NCBI RefSeq assembly: GCF_900111445.1
Contig: NZ_FOHE01000001.1
Location: forward strand, 295,319-359,318
Reading direction: 5' to 3'
DNA: 64,000 nt
Source of the DNA: Oceanobacillus limi
Lineage (GTDB): Bacteria > Bacillota > Bacilli > Bacillales > Amphibacillaceae
Made by a program: the position numbers and the translations under genes. This document shows, one piece after another, positions 16,107 to 25,957 of the stretch. The notes beneath the pieces are model-generated. The model saw only the letters and a program-made list of their open reading frames with translations. It was not told the origin of the DNA and ran no database searches. Each line of letters opens with the position of its first letter. Positions within the stretch are counted from its first letter, which is position 1.

Positions 16107-16168
16107 TAGTGGTAAAACCTCAGCCTTCCAAGCTGATGTCGAGGGTTCGATTCCCTTCACCCGCTCCA
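16095..16168 (+). tRNA. tRNA-Gly (anticodon TCC)
   Basis: A 74-base cloverleaf with the CCA end encoded. The acceptor stem GCGGGTG pairs with CACCCGC, the D arm holds AGTGGTAAA, the anticodon stem TCAGC/GCTGA encloses the loop CTTCCAA with anticodon TCC, and the T arm GAGGGTTCGATTCCCTT is standard. It reads GGA and related glycine codons. It is a single tRNA gene with its own upstream promoter and a terminator downstream. Confidence 0.95.
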
Positions 16169-16180
16169 TACATATGTCTT

Positions 16181-16230
16181 AACGCAGTGTTTCGTAACAT
16201 AACTTACGAGGTGTTGCGTTTTTTATTTTT
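16181..16230 (+). terminator. Terminator after tRNA-Gly
   Basis: AACGCA pairs with TGCGTT, with an inner stem TCGTAA/TTACGA, followed by a T-rich run TTTTTATTTTT. Confidence 0.75.
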
Positions 16231-16345
16231 CCTCTTGTTAAATCCACGCTTTTCGCCCTTCCTACATAACGTATCACATCACTTGAATATTTTAATTTCC
16301 ATACGTATGCTAAACATAACTACTATAATATAAGAGGGATTCATT

Positions 16346-18049
16346 ATGAAATCATTATTACAACAACTGAAACAAATTGATGGGAAAGGATATAAGGCGT
16401 ACAAAGGTATTCAGGGTCATTATGGATATCCAAATTTTGACTTATATATAGATTATGTTCAGGGAGATCCATTTGCATCCCCTTCGAAGATTCGTATCAT
16501 AGTTCCCAATTCAAAACGACTGATACATGGTGATTGGTTACAGACTTCTGTCCGAAAATTAGCCACGGAAGACGCTTTTGCTCGTGCTGTAGGTAAGGCG
16601 GTTGATCAAGATCACACGTTTATCAAAGGTTCAGGAAAGAGCGGTGCAATCCTGTTTGACAAACCAGGACAGGAGATTTTGGCGCGGACTGCTGTAACAG
16701 TTGATCATTCCTCCATTACGGTTTGCTTATCGGTAGGGTTACCGGCGAACGGGCGACGAATTAATGGAAGGGAAGCGCAGAAGCTTTTTGCAGAGGTTTT
16801 ACCAAACATCATACGTAACTCTGTTTTTGCTGTTAAGGATGAACAAATCCATCAGGCACTGGTGTTGGCGGACCAGCAGGAGGCCATTCGAGAAGAAATG
16901 AAGCGAAATAATTGGGTTGCTTTTATTGCAAATGGCTCGATATTACCACGGGAAAGTGGGGTAAGTAACCGTCCATTGAAAAAAGCAATTGCCTTTCAAA
17001 GTCCTAAGGAAAACGAGGTTTCCATCGATATTCCGCATCAAACGGAACCTATTAAAGGAATGGCTATTACAAATGGTATTACCTTAATTGTTGGAGGAGG
17101 ATATCACGGGAAAAGCACCTTTTTGGAAGCAGTGGAACGAGGTGTATACTGCCATACAAAAGGAGACGGCCGTGAATATGTGCTAACTGATCCGAATGCC
17201 ATGAAAATTCGCGCAGAAGATGGACGACAAATTACGGGAGTAAATATCTCGCCGTTTATCAATAATTTACCTCATGGTCAAGAAACGGAACAGTTTTCAA
17301 CAGAAAATGCTAGCGGAAGTACTTCCCAGGCTGCAAATGTGATGGAAGCATTAGAAGCCGGAGCATCGACATTATTGATTGATGAAGATACAAGCGCGAC
17401 CAACTTTATGATAAGAGACGAACGGATGCAACAGCTGGTTCGTAAAGAAAAAGAACCGATTACCCCTTTCATTGATAAAATAAAACAAATGCAGGAGCAA
17501 TTAGATGTATCTACTATTCTTGTCATGGGTGGTTCTGGTGATTACTTTGATGTTGCAGATACCGTGATCATGATGGATGAATATATTCCTCATGATGTAA
17601 CCGATAAAGCAAAAGAAATTATGAGAAATTCCCCGATTGATCGAGTGTTACAACCAAAGGAGCTTTTCGGAAAGGTAACAGAACGAGTTTTACATCAAAA
17701 GTCCTTACAAACGCAGAAAGGAAAACGGTCCAAGACACAGGCTAAAGGGTTGAGGAAAATTTTGATGGGGCGTACGGAAATTTCCTTTGATCAAGTAGAA
17801 CAATTGGTTGATCCATCTCAAACCAGAATGATAGCTGAAGTTATTCAGTTTCTTGATCGAACCAATGGGTTAGGTAAGAAAACGCTAAGGGAACTATTAG
17901 ATGATATCGAGAAACAAATGGATGAAAAGGGACTTGCTTCACTCACTACGTTCCCTAACCAACATCCAGGTGACTTGGCTCGACCACGTCGATATGAGAT
18001 AGCAGCTGTTCTAAATCGAATGCGAACGGCAAGTGTTTCCCAGCAATAA
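16346..18049 (+). CDS. ABC-class predicted ATPase (ABC_ATPase family)
   Basis: A 567-residue soluble protein of the family of predicted ABC-class ATPases. The N-terminal half carries KGYKAYKGIQGHYGYPNF and the C-terminal half carries GGGYHGKSTFLEA as the Walker A motif and STLLIDEDTSATNFMIRD as Walker B with a serine- and threonine-rich tail typical of this group. SGSTSQAANVMEALE replaces an ABC signature. Function is not known; a nucleic acid-linked role has been suggested for the family. ATG 16346 is weakly served by GAGGGATT. It stands 17 bases ahead of queG and is probably cotranscribed with it and ogt. Confidence 0.85.
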   Translation: MKSLLQQLKQIDGKGYKAYKGIQGHYGYPNFDLYIDYVQGDPFASPSKIRIIVPNSKRLIHGDWLQTSVRKLATEDAFARAVGKAVDQDHTFIKGSGKSGAILFDKPGQEILARTAVTVDHSSITVCLSVGLPANGRRINGREAQKLFAEVLPNIIRNSVFAVKDEQIHQALVLADQQEAIREEMKRNNWVAFIANGSILPRESGVSNRPLKKAIAFQSPKENEVSIDIPHQTEPIKGMAITNGITLIVGGGYHGKSTFLEAVERGVYCHTKGDGREYVLTDPNAMKIRAEDGRQITGVNISPFINNLPHGQETEQFSTENASGSTSQAANVMEALEAGASTLLIDEDTSATNFMIRDERMQQLVRKEKEPITPFIDKIKQMQEQLDVSTILVMGGSGDYFDVADTVIMMDEYIPHDVTDKAKEIMRNSPIDRVLQPKELFGKVTERVLHQKSLQTQKGKRSKTQAKGLRKILMGRTEISFDQVEQLVDPSQTRMIAEVIQFLDRTNGLGKKTLRELLDDIEKQMDEKGLASLTTFPNQHPGDLARPRRYEIAAVLNRMRTASVSQQ

Positions 18050-18063
18050 AGGAGGAATGGTCC

Positions 18064-19209
18064 TTGCATACGGATCAATTAAAACAAGAGATTATCCAAT
18101 ATAGTAAAGAAATTGGAATTGATAAAATTGGATTTACGACAGCAGATGTCTTCAGTGAATTAAAAGAACGTTTGAAAAGACAACAAGAGTTAGCGTATCA
18201 GTCCGGCTTTGAGAAAGGATCTATTGAAGAACGTACCGAACCGAAACGGTTGTTACCGGAAGCACAGTCCATTATCTCCATTGCAATTGCGTACCCATCT
18301 CGAATGAAAGATGCTCCAAAAAGTACAAAGGAAGAACGTAGAGGTATATTTGCTCGCGCTTCTTGGGGAACGGATTATCATCATGTCTTACGTAACCGTC
18401 TTGAAAAACTAGAAGCCTTCATCCAGGAGAAGGTAAACGATGCGAATACGAAAGTAATGGTTGACACAGGAGAACTTTCGGATCGAGCTGTTGCGGAACG
18501 TGCAGGTATTGGGTTTAGTGGTAAAAACACATCCATTATTACTCCAGAGTTTGGTTCGTTTGTATACTTGGGAGAAATGATTACGAATATTCCCTTCACA
18601 CCGGATTCTCCTGTAGAAGATAGCTGTGGTGATTGCCGAAAATGTATGGATGCTTGCCCAACCGGAGCCCTTGTACAAGGAGGACAACTGAATACACAAC
18701 GCTGTATTGCATTCCTTACGCAAACAAAAGACTATCTACCAGATGAATTCCGTACGAAGCTCGGTAATCGAGTTTATGGCTGTGACACGTGTCAGGTTGT
18801 ATGTCCGAAAAATAAAAAGGTAGATTTTCATATCCATCCAGAATTTGAACCAGAGCATGATATTGCCAAGCCAAAGCTAAAGCCAATGCTTCGAATTTCT
18901 AACCGAGAATTCAAAGAGACGTTTGGTCATATTTCTGGATCGTGGCGCGGGAAAAAACCGATTCAACGAAATGCAATCATTGGCTTAGGCCATTATAAGG
19001 ATACAACGGCAGTCGAAGAGTTAATAGCGGTTATGAACAATGATCCACGTCCGGTTATCCGTGGAACTGCTGCATGGTCACTAGGAAAAATAGGTACAAA
19101 TGAAGCATATGAAGCAATTCGAGAAGCGATGAATACGGAAACCGATGAACAAGTGTTATTCGAAATGGAAAAAGGTCTAGCTTTTCAAAAAGAAGTTACA
19201 ACTAAATAA
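18064..19209 (+). CDS. queG: Epoxyqueuosine reductase QueG
   Basis: A 381-residue cobalamin and iron-sulfur enzyme for the last step of queuosine synthesis, which reduces epoxyqueuosine in tRNA to queuosine. Two [4Fe-4S] motifs are visible: CGDCRKCMDACPTGAL and CDTCQVVCPKNKK. The B12-binding N-terminal domain has VDTGELSDRAVAERAG and GKNTSIITPEFGS. The C-terminus is a HEAT-like repeat region (residues 285-375; NAIIGLGHYKD, GTAAWSLGKIG), found in the Bacillus form. TTG 18064 starts it, behind AAAGGAGG. Confidence 0.95.
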   Translation: MHTDQLKQEIIQYSKEIGIDKIGFTTADVFSELKERLKRQQELAYQSGFEKGSIEERTEPKRLLPEAQSIISIAIAYPSRMKDAPKSTKEERRGIFARASWGTDYHHVLRNRLEKLEAFIQEKVNDANTKVMVDTGELSDRAVAERAGIGFSGKNTSIITPEFGSFVYLGEMITNIPFTPDSPVEDSCGDCRKCMDACPTGALVQGGQLNTQRCIAFLTQTKDYLPDEFRTKLGNRVYGCDTCQVVCPKNKKVDFHIHPEFEPEHDIAKPKLKPMLRISNREFKETFGHISGSWRGKKPIQRNAIIGLGHYKDTTAVEELIAVMNNDPRPVIRGTAAWSLGKIGTNEAYEAIREAMNTETDEQVLFEMEKGLAFQKEVTTK

Positions 19210-19227
19210 AGGGGAAGCGTGATACAA

Positions 19228-19740
19228 ATGGATCTATATTATGATGAAGTGAATACACCTATTGGTCCGCTGCTTGTTGTTAGTGATGGAGAACATATTT
19301 TACGAATTGATTATGGATCGATGGAAGAGCGAGAAGTGGATCTTCAAAACTGGGCTAAACGGTATATTGGACAAGTGACTTTAGTGAAAAATGCGGAGCG
19401 CGTTTCGGAGGTTCAGCGTCAACTGCAGGCATATTTCTCCCATGAGAGAAATGAATTTTCGATTCCTTTCCGTTTTCATGGTACTCCGTTTCAAAAAAAG
19501 GTATGGAATGCATTATACGAACTTATTCCCTTTGGAAAGACGGTGTCGTATAAAGAGATTGCAACGGCAATTGGCCAACCGAAAGCAGTACGTGCAGTAG
19601 GCGGTGCAGTAAATAAAAACCCGTTTTCTGTCATTGTTCCTTGTCATCGTGTAGTTGGTGCGAATGGAAAAATGGTTGGATATAATGGTGGATTGGATAA
19701 AAAGGAATATTTACTAAACCATGAATCCATTATTCTATAA
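19228..19740 (+). CDS. ogt: Methylated-DNA--protein-cysteine methyltransferase
   Basis: A 170-residue O6-alkylguanine-DNA alkyltransferase. The active-site motif PCHRV with its suicide cysteine is followed by VVGANGKMVGYNGGLD, and PFGKTVSYKEIA is the DNA-binding helix-turn-helix start. It repairs O6-methylguanine by transferring the alkyl group to its own cysteine. ATG 19228 follows AAGGGGAAG with nine-base spacing; the GTG at 19219 is too close to that site. It follows queG by 18 bases and is probably in its operon. Confidence 0.95.
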   Translation: MDLYYDEVNTPIGPLLVVSDGEHILRIDYGSMEEREVDLQNWAKRYIGQVTLVKNAERVSEVQRQLQAYFSHERNEFSIPFRFHGTPFQKKVWNALYELIPFGKTVSYKEIATAIGQPKAVRAVGGAVNKNPFSVIVPCHRVVGANGKMVGYNGGLDKKEYLLNHESIIL

Positions 19741-19800
19741 GAGAAACGTTATCGTATGACAAGCATCCTCTCCATATACATTAAATGGAGGGGATTTAAT

Positions 19801-20649
19801 ATGGATGAGCTAAAGTCCTTATGGATTCATGTTTTTGAATCGGATCGAGATACCGATAACAATTGGTGGAAGCGGAAAAAGGAGTTATGTGACAGGCGTG
19901 GTGTTGAAATTGTTCGAATAAATGGGAATGGTCATATTTACCAGCGCTTACAGCATCGTGAAGGAGAGACAATAAACTATTTACTGCATTTAACCTTTTT
20001 AATGAAGCAGGAGGATCACTTTTATTTGGAGGAAAGCGTGAATTCGTATCAATTTCGATTCGTTCATGGAGAAGTTAGGGATCATCATTCGATTCCAGCT
20101 CCAGTTAATAATCTTTCAAAGGAAAAGATTGAACCTGAGGCAGTTCGAAATGGTCAAATTGAACGGTTCCATTATGATCGGATGGCAGCAGTACAATACG
20201 CTGAAAGATGGTGGAATAGTTACAATCCAGATTATCGAAAGTTTGAAGTAGATTGTACAAATTTTGTTTCCCAATGCTTACGTGCTGGTGGAGCTCCAAT
20301 GAGTGGTGCGCCCAATCGGAATAAAGGCTGGTGGTACCAAGGGAACAATTGGAGTTATAGCTGGTCTGTTGCACATTCACTTCGCTGGTATTTAAATGGT
20401 TCTACATCAGGTTTGAAAGGAACAGCAGTTGCGTCTGCTAGTGAACTATCTCCAGGAGATATTATTTGTTACGATTTTGAAGGAGATGGTAGGTGGGATC
20501 ATAATACAATTGTTGTATCTCGAGATAATAATGGAGAACCGTTAGTTAACGCACATACGGATAATAGTCGTCATCGGTATTGGTCCTATGAAGATTCAAC
20601 AGCATACACTCCTAACATCAACTATAAGTTTTTCCGAATCGGTGAGTAG
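19801..20649 (+). CDS. Amidase-domain protein (Amidase_6 family)
   Basis: A 282-residue protein whose C-terminal 150 residues are the putative amidase domain common in spore-formers: VDCTNFVSQCLRAGG contains the likely nucleophile cysteine, DHNTIVVSRD and NAHTDNSRHRYW hold the histidine and polar residues. Such domains are related to NlpC/P60-type peptidoglycan hydrolases. The N-terminal 110 residues are unrecognised. No signal peptide is seen, so the protein acts inside the cell or is exported another way. ATG 19801 follows TGGAGGGGAT. Confidence 0.8.
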   Translation: MDELKSLWIHVFESDRDTDNNWWKRKKELCDRRGVEIVRINGNGHIYQRLQHREGETINYLLHLTFLMKQEDHFYLEESVNSYQFRFVHGEVRDHHSIPAPVNNLSKEKIEPEAVRNGQIERFHYDRMAAVQYAERWWNSYNPDYRKFEVDCTNFVSQCLRAGGAPMSGAPNRNKGWWYQGNNWSYSWSVAHSLRWYLNGSTSGLKGTAVASASELSPGDIICYDFEGDGRWDHNTIVVSRDNNGEPLVNAHTDNSRHRYWSYEDSTAYTPNINYKFFRIGE

Positions 20650-20692
20650 TGATATAATAAGAAAGTTAAAATGAAGGCAAGGAGAATGAACA

Positions 20693-21166
20693 GTGAGTGT
20701 ACACGTAGTACTATATCAACCAGAAATCCCGGCAAATACAGGAAATATTGCAAGAACATGTCTAGCAACGGATGTGACGCTTCATTTAATCCATCCACTA
20801 GGTTTTTCAACAGACGATAAGATGGTCCGTCGCGCAGGATTAGACTACTGGAAAAATGTAGATATACAAGAATATAACGCAATAGAGGAGTTGTATGAAC
20901 GGTATCCAAATGGCTCTTTTTATTATATTGAAAACTTTGGAACAAAGCATTATACCGATTTCGATTTTAGTAATACCGAAGAGGAGATCCTGTTCGTGTT
21001 CGGGCGTGAAACAGATGGTATTCCCAAAAACTTGTTAATAGGTAAAGAAGAGCAATGTTTGCGAATTCATATGAATGATAAAGTTCGGTCGCTTAATTTA
21101 TCAAATACAGCTGCCATTATTGTGTATGAAGCACTTCGTCAACAAGGTTTTCCAAATATGACATAA
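20693..21166 (+). CDS. trmL: tRNA (cytidine(34)-2'-O)-methyltransferase TrmL
   Basis: A 157-residue SPOUT-family methyltransferase. The opening HVVLYQPEIPANTGNIART and the C-terminal knot FGRETDGIP and VRSLNLSNTAAIIVYEALRQ are diagnostic. It methylates the wobble ribose of tRNA-Leu species with S-adenosylmethionine. Start is GTG 20693 after AAGGAGA. It is a single-gene unit with a strong terminator. Confidence 0.95.
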   Translation: MSVHVVLYQPEIPANTGNIARTCLATDVTLHLIHPLGFSTDDKMVRRAGLDYWKNVDIQEYNAIEELYERYPNGSFYYIENFGTKHYTDFDFSNTEEEILFVFGRETDGIPKNLLIGKEEQCLRIHMNDKVRSLNLSNTAAIIVYEALRQQGFPNMT

Positions 21167-21167
21167 G

Positions 21168-21199
21168 AAAAGCCGTCACCTCGAGATGACGGCTTTTTA
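21168..21199 (+). terminator. Terminator after trmL
   Basis: AAAAGCCGTCA and TGACGGCTTTTT form an 11-bp stem with A and T runs, so it can work in both directions and also ends the small gene at 21219-21326. Confidence 0.9.
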
Positions 21200-21218
21200 C
21201 TATTTTACGCTTTAGTTC

Positions 21219-21326
21219 TTACTGATTATTCTTTGGTACGCCAGGTTTTGCATCGTAACCCGCTGTAAACATAGCGGTAAGAAATGCAATCATCACGCCT
21301 ATGATTAATACTAAATTCAAACTCAT
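21219..21326 (-). CDS. 35-residue single-helix membrane peptide, unknown function
   Basis: A very short gene with a GGAGGAGG ribosome binding site before ATG 21326. The product has one membrane helix (about residues 3-22) and a polar tail GYDAKPGVPKNNQ. I do not recognise it with certainty; its size and shape recall accessory subunits of respiratory complexes or other single-pass small proteins of bacilli. It lies between trmL and odhA, pointing away from odhA. Confidence 0.65.
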   Translation of the reverse strand: MSLNLVLIIGVMIAFLTAMFTAGYDAKPGVPKNNQ

Positions 21327-21687
21327 ACCGTTGTCCTCCTCCACATTTTACAAGTGAAATATAACCTTATGTAATATCTTTAAACATAGTATGCCATTAT
21401 TATACCGAATAATGAAAGGAATGTGAACTAGTAGAAATGGAAATTTAATGAACGAAATTTTATAGTATATTTTGACAACTTCATTTAAATTTCTTCAGAA
21501 TTTATCATAATAAGCTATAAAGTTTAAAGAAATGAAAATTATTTATCTAATCCTTCTAACATATATTGTTCTCTCTCATAAAATAAGGTATATTAGTTGA
21601 TGAAGTCATTCCTCAGTCCTATAATAGGGATTGAGTTGAAAAACCGTTTACAACGGAGAAAGTTAACTTCAAATGGGGGTATAAGAC
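21327..21687. promoter_or_regulatory. Promoter region and leader of odhA
   Basis: 360 bases without a gene. TTGTTC (21566-21571), 17 bases, TATATT (21589-21594) is a fair sigma-A promoter for odhAB. The leader then has CTCAGTCCTAT facing AGGGATTGAG (about 21612-21635), a weak stem-loop, and GGGGGT before the GTG start. No operator is identified. Confidence 0.5.
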
Positions 21688-24555
21688 GTGGCACATAATG
21701 ATGAATCTGCTGAAAGATTCTGGGAAGAATTTTATGGTCCGAACATGGGGTATATAGAGGAACAGTATGAGTTGTACAAAGAGGACCCTCAAACCGTTGA
21801 TCCATCCATTAAGGAATTATTTGATCAGTATGGGGCTCCAAAGTGGTTGTATAAAACCAACAATGTGAGACAAGAAAATTCTCAATCTACTTCTATAAAT
21901 GATGTCAAAAATCTTACCTCAGCAATGAAACTTGTTGAGGCTATTCGTCGTTTCGGACATTTGGAGGCGGACATTTATCCTGTAGGCCTGCAAAAAGAAC
22001 GTACATCAGAATTAGTAGATCCAAAAACATATGGTTTAAGTGATGAAGACTTAAAAGCAATACCGGCATCATGGCTGTGGGAAAATGCACCAAGTGGTGT
22101 TGACCATGGGTTAGATGTTGTCAAAGAACTGAAAAAGTTTTACACAGGAACAATTACGTATGAATATGATCATGTTAATAATGAAGAAGAAAGAACCTGG
22201 TTGTTAAACACGATTGAATCAGGGCAAGCCTATCTCAATCTAACTGTTGAAGAGAAAAAACAGTTGTTAGGCCGTCTGGCACAGGTGGAAGGCTTTGAAG
22301 GATTTTTGTCCAAGACATTTGTAGGGCAAAAACGTTTTTCTATTGAAGGATTAGAAACAATGGTACCAATGCTTGATCGGGTTGTTAAACACGCCATTCA
22401 AGATAAGGTAGAAAATATTATGATGGGAATGGCACATCGTGGTCGTTTAAGTGTATTAGCACACGTACTAGGTAAGCCAATGGATAAAATTTTCTCCGAA
22501 TTCCATCATTCTCCTAACAAGGAATTAATTCCTTCTGAAGGATCAAGAGGGATTAATTATGGCTGGACTGGAGATGTGAAATATCACTTTGGTGCGGTCA
22601 AGGACGTTGTTGATGGAGAAGAGACAACAACACGAATCACGTTAGCTCATAACCCATCGCATTTGGAGTTCGTAAACCCTGTCGTAGAAGGTTTTGCGAG
22701 AGCAGCTCAAGAAGATCGTTCGGAGCGTGGCTATCCAAAGCAAGATGTTAATAAAGCAATTCCGGTATTAATCCATGGTGATGCAGCATTTATTGGTGAA
22801 GGTGTTGTTGCGGAAACATTGAATTTAGCTAATCTACCAGGGTATACAACTGGAGGAACGCTTCATATAATTGCAAACAACCTTGTTGGTTACACAACAG
22901 ACCAAGAAGATGGTCGTTCAACTCGCTATGCTAGTGATCTAGCGAAAGGATTTGAAATACCAATTATTCATGTGAACGCAGACGACCCAATTGCTTGTGT
23001 ATCGGCAATTAAGTTAGCATATGAATACCGTAAAAAGTTTAATAAAGATTTCTTAATAGATTTAGTAGGTTACCGTCGTTATGGACATAACGAAATGGAT
23101 GAACCTCGTGTGACGCAACCGAAGTTATATGCAGAGATTGATAAACATCCTACCGTTGCAAATGTTTTTGCGAATGCTTTATTTGAAAAAGGTGATCTAG
23201 TAGAAGATGATTTTTATCAAATGAAGAACCAGGTAGAAGAGAGCTTGCAAAATACCTACGATAGTATGAAAGAAAATGAAATGGCAAAAGCTGAATGCCA
23301 GTCTATGCCCGAAGCGTTAAAAACGGACTTAAATCAATTTGATACAGCCGTATCCTTGGAGAAATTAGAAGCCCTTAATGAGGGGCTATTAAACAGACCA
23401 GAAGGGTTTAATCTGAACAAAAAACTCGGTAGGATTCTAAAACGTCGCAAAGATGCGCTTAAAGATGGAAATAAAGCAGACTGGGGTGCCGGAGAAGCAT
23501 TAGCCTATGCGTCAATTTTACAGGATGGCATACCTATTCGATTAACCGGACAGGATTCCGAACGAGGAACATTTGCTCACCGTCATGCCGTTCTAAATGA
23601 TACGGTTACAAATGAAAAATATTGTACGATGCATGGCCTGGAAGATGCGACGGCATCATTTGATATTCGTAACAGTCCGCTATCCGAAGCTGGAGTATTA
23701 GGTTATGAATACGGATACAGCATTCACTCTCCAGAAACTCTTGTATTGTGGGAAGCTCAATTTGGTGATTTTGCCAATGCAGCGCAAGTTGTATTTGATC
23801 AATTTATATCAGCTGCTCGTGCTAAATGGGGCGATAAATCTAATATGGTTATGCTTCTGCCACATGGTTATGAAGGGCAAGGACCAGAGCATTCAAGTGC
23901 AAGATTAGAACGGTTCTTACAAATGGCTGCTGAAAATAACTGGATTGTAGCATATGTCACTTCATCTGCTCAATTTTTCCATTTAATTCGCAGGCAGGCA
24001 GCATTAGGTGGCCGTGAAGAAGCGCGCCCACTAATCGTAATGACGCCAAAGAGTAGCTTGTTACGAAACCAACGAATTGCTTCTGAAGCAAAAGAATTTA
24101 CAGAAGGTAAGTTTGAGGTAGTACGTGACCAACCAAATCTAAAAATGAGTAAGAAAAATGCGAAACGTCTATTGATCGGTAGCGGAAAAATCATGGTTGA
24201 TATCGAAGAAACCATTGCTGAGTCCGAAGAGAAATATGACTGGTTACGCGCAATTAGAGTTGAACAAATATATCCATTCCCTAAAAAGGAAGTGGAGAAG
24301 GTATTAAAAGAACTTCCGAACGTAGAAGAAGTTGTTTGGGTGCAAGAAGAACCAATGAATATGGGTGCATGGGATTTTGTAGATGATTACTTAAGAGATT
24401 TACTAAAAGAAGGTCAAACACTACGATACATTGGACGTCCGAAACGTTCAGCACCTGCGGTTGGGGAGCCAAATATTCATAAGCACGAGCAACAACAAAT
24501 TATACAACAAGCAATTAACTTGAGCTTAGGAGGAGATTCTAGTGAAAGAAATTAA
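21688..24555 (+). CDS. odhA: 2-oxoglutarate dehydrogenase E1 component
   Basis: A 955-residue thiamine-diphosphate enzyme that decarboxylates 2-oxoglutarate in the TCA cycle and passes the succinyl group to the E2 lipoyl arm. Diagnostic features are the N-terminal [16 protein letters not shown] E2/E3 interaction segment (residues 10-35), [15 protein letters not shown], the TPP-binding [14 protein letters not shown] with NNLVGYTT, and the C-terminal [21 protein letters not shown]. Length is normal for the Bacillus protein. Start GTG 21688 has GGGGGT nine bases upstream. It overlaps odhB by 14 bases, so translation is coupled. Confidence 0.97.
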   Translation: MAHNDESAERFWEEFYGPNMGYIEEQYELYKEDPQTVDPSIKELFDQYGAPKWLYKTNNVRQENSQSTSINDVKNLTSAMKLVEAIRRFGHLEADIYPVGLQKERTSELVDPKTYGLSDEDLKAIPASWLWENAPSGVDHGLDVVKELKKFYTGTITYEYDHVNNEEERTWLLNTIESGQAYLNLTVEEKKQLLGRLAQVEGFEGFLSKTFVGQKRFSIEGLETMVPMLDRVVKHAIQDKVENIMMGMAHRGRLSVLAHVLGKPMDKIFSEFHHSPNKELIPSEGSRGINYGWTGDVKYHFGAVKDVVDGEETTTRITLAHNPSHLEFVNPVVEGFARAAQEDRSERGYPKQDVNKAIPVLIHGDAAFIGEGVVAETLNLANLPGYTTGGTLHIIANNLVGYTTDQEDGRSTRYASDLAKGFEIPIIHVNADDPIACVSAIKLAYEYRKKFNKDFLIDLVGYRRYGHNEMDEPRVTQPKLYAEIDKHPTVANVFANALFEKGDLVEDDFYQMKNQVEESLQNTYDSMKENEMAKAECQSMPEALKTDLNQFDTAVSLEKLEALNEGLLNRPEGFNLNKKLGRILKRRKDALKDGNKADWGAGEALAYASILQDGIPIRLTGQDSERGTFAHRHAVLNDTVTNEKYCTMHGLEDATASFDIRNSPLSEAGVLGYEYGYSIHSPETLVLWEAQFGDFANAAQVVFDQFISAARAKWGDKSNMVMLLPHGYEGQGPEHSSARLERFLQMAAENNWIVAYVTSSAQFFHLIRRQAALGGREEARPLIVMTPKSSLLRNQRIASEAKEFTEGKFEVVRDQPNLKMSKKNAKRLLIGSGKIMVDIEETIAESEEKYDWLRAIRVEQIYPFPKKEVEKVLKELPNVEEVVWVQEEPMNMGAWDFVDDYLRDLLKEGQTLRYIGRPKRSAPAVGEPNIHKHEQQQIIQQAINLSLGGDSSERN

Positions 24556-25807
24556 AGTACCAGAACTTGCGGAGTCCATTACAGAAGGAACAATTGCCGA
24601 ATGGTTAGTGAAAAAAGGGGATAAAGTAGAAAAAGGAGATCCTGTTGTTGAACTAGAAACAGATAAAGTTAATGTAGAAGTTAACTCAGAAGTTTCGGGT
24701 ATCCTAACTGAAATCGTATGTGACGAAGGAGATGACGTTGAAGTAGGCGACGTGATCGGTAAAGTTAGTGAAGGAGGAGAAGCGACGGAAGATACTTCCT
24801 CTGAACCGGAACAAAAGGAGGAGCCTAAAGAAGAAACTCCTAAAGCAGAAGAAACAGCAGAAGCTCCAAAGAAAGAGGATAATCAAGAGGAAGCTTCCAA
24901 GCATGATGTAATTGCTTCACCTGCAGCTCGAAAACGTGCTCGTGAATTAAATATTGATTTAAGTGCTGTTAAACCTGTTGATCCATTAGGAAGAGTTCGT
25001 CCGGAAGATGTAGAAGCTGCTGCAAAAGCTGCAAATGAGCCAAAAGCAGAATCAAAACCGGCTAAGAAAGATACTCCAAAATCTGCTGAGAAAACAGAAT
25101 TTGATAAGCCAGTAGAACGTGTTAAAATGACTCGTCGCCGTCAAACGATTGCGAATCGTCTAGTGGAAGCACAGCAAACCGCTGCAATGCTTACAACGTT
25201 TAATGAAGTTGATTTAACAAATGTGATGAAGCTTCGTAGTGAACGTAAGCAAAAATTCATGGATAAGCATGGTGTAAAATTAGGCTTCATGTCCTTCTTT
25301 ACGAAAGCAGTTGTTGGCGCATTAAAAGATTTCCCATTGCTTAATGCAGAAATCCAAGGAAATGAACTTGTTATTAAGAAATTCTATGACATCGGTATTG
25401 CTGTTTCTACTGATGATGGGTTAGTTGTACCAGTTGTACGTGATGCGGATCGACTTGATTTTGCTGGAGTCGAAAGCGAAATTGCAAGTCTTGGTAAAAA
25501 AGCTCGTGATAAAGAATTAGGCCTTAAAGAACTTCAAGGTGGAACATTTACCATTACAAATGGTGGTACATTTGGCTCCATGCTTTCCACACCAATTCTA
25601 AATGCACCACAAGTTGGTATTTTAGGAATGCATAACATTCAAAAACGTGCGATGGTAATGCCTGATGATTCCATTGAAGTGCGCCCAATGATGTATATTG
25701 CACTTTCATATGACCATCGAATTGTAGATGGAAAAGAAGCGGTTCAATTCTTAGTACGTGTGAAACAACTACTAGAAGATCCATATGATTTACTATTAGA
25801 AGGGTAA
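24542..25807 (+). CDS. odhB: Dihydrolipoyllysine-residue succinyltransferase (E2 of 2-oxoglutarate dehydrogenase)
   Basis: A 421-residue E2 subunit. Order of parts: lipoyl domain (1-76) with the lipoylated Lys42 in ETDKVNV; an acidic Glu/Pro/Ala linker; the E3-binding domain (about 120-155, [16 protein letters not shown]); another flexible linker; and the catalytic domain (190-421) with [13 protein letters not shown], the His and Asp active site. GTG 24542 follows AGGAGGAG inside the end of odhA. The E3 gene is not here and is usually shared from the pdh operon. A terminator follows at once. Confidence 0.97.
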   Translation: MKEIKVPELAESITEGTIAEWLVKKGDKVEKGDPVVELETDKVNVEVNSEVSGILTEIVCDEGDDVEVGDVIGKVSEGGEATEDTSSEPEQKEEPKEETPKAEETAEAPKKEDNQEEASKHDVIASPAARKRARELNIDLSAVKPVDPLGRVRPEDVEAAAKAANEPKAESKPAKKDTPKSAEKTEFDKPVERVKMTRRRQTIANRLVEAQQTAAMLTTFNEVDLTNVMKLRSERKQKFMDKHGVKLGFMSFFTKAVVGALKDFPLLNAEIQGNELVIKKFYDIGIAVSTDDGLVVPVVRDADRLDFAGVESEIASLGKKARDKELGLKELQGGTFTITNGGTFGSMLSTPILNAPQVGILGMHNIQKRAMVMPDDSIEVRPMMYIALSYDHRIVDGKEAVQFLVRVKQLLEDPYDLLLEG

Positions 25808-25823
25808 TTAGCGAATGATTTAG

Positions 25824-25864
25824 AAAAACCTTGTAATGATAATTTGTCATTACAAGGTTTTTTT
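25824..25864 (+). terminator. Terminator after odhAB
   Basis: AAAAACCTTGTAATGA and TCATTACAAGGTTTTT form a 16-bp perfect stem with a T run. Confidence 0.9.
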
Positions 25865-25957
25865 GTGGTGATGAATCATTTTTCACTTGCATTACGAGAT
25901 AAAAACGAATATTATTGAACATGTTGGTTTTATAATTCGGAAAGTAAGGGGATTTAT

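Noticed and set aside
16346..18049. ABC-class ATPase as a novel defence component
   Set aside because: It sits in an operon-like run with queG and ogt and belongs to a widespread family of housekeeping-like distribution.
25865..25957. Purine riboswitch expected before a pbuG-like permease
   Set aside because: The spacer is only about 90 bases and shows no aptamer pattern.
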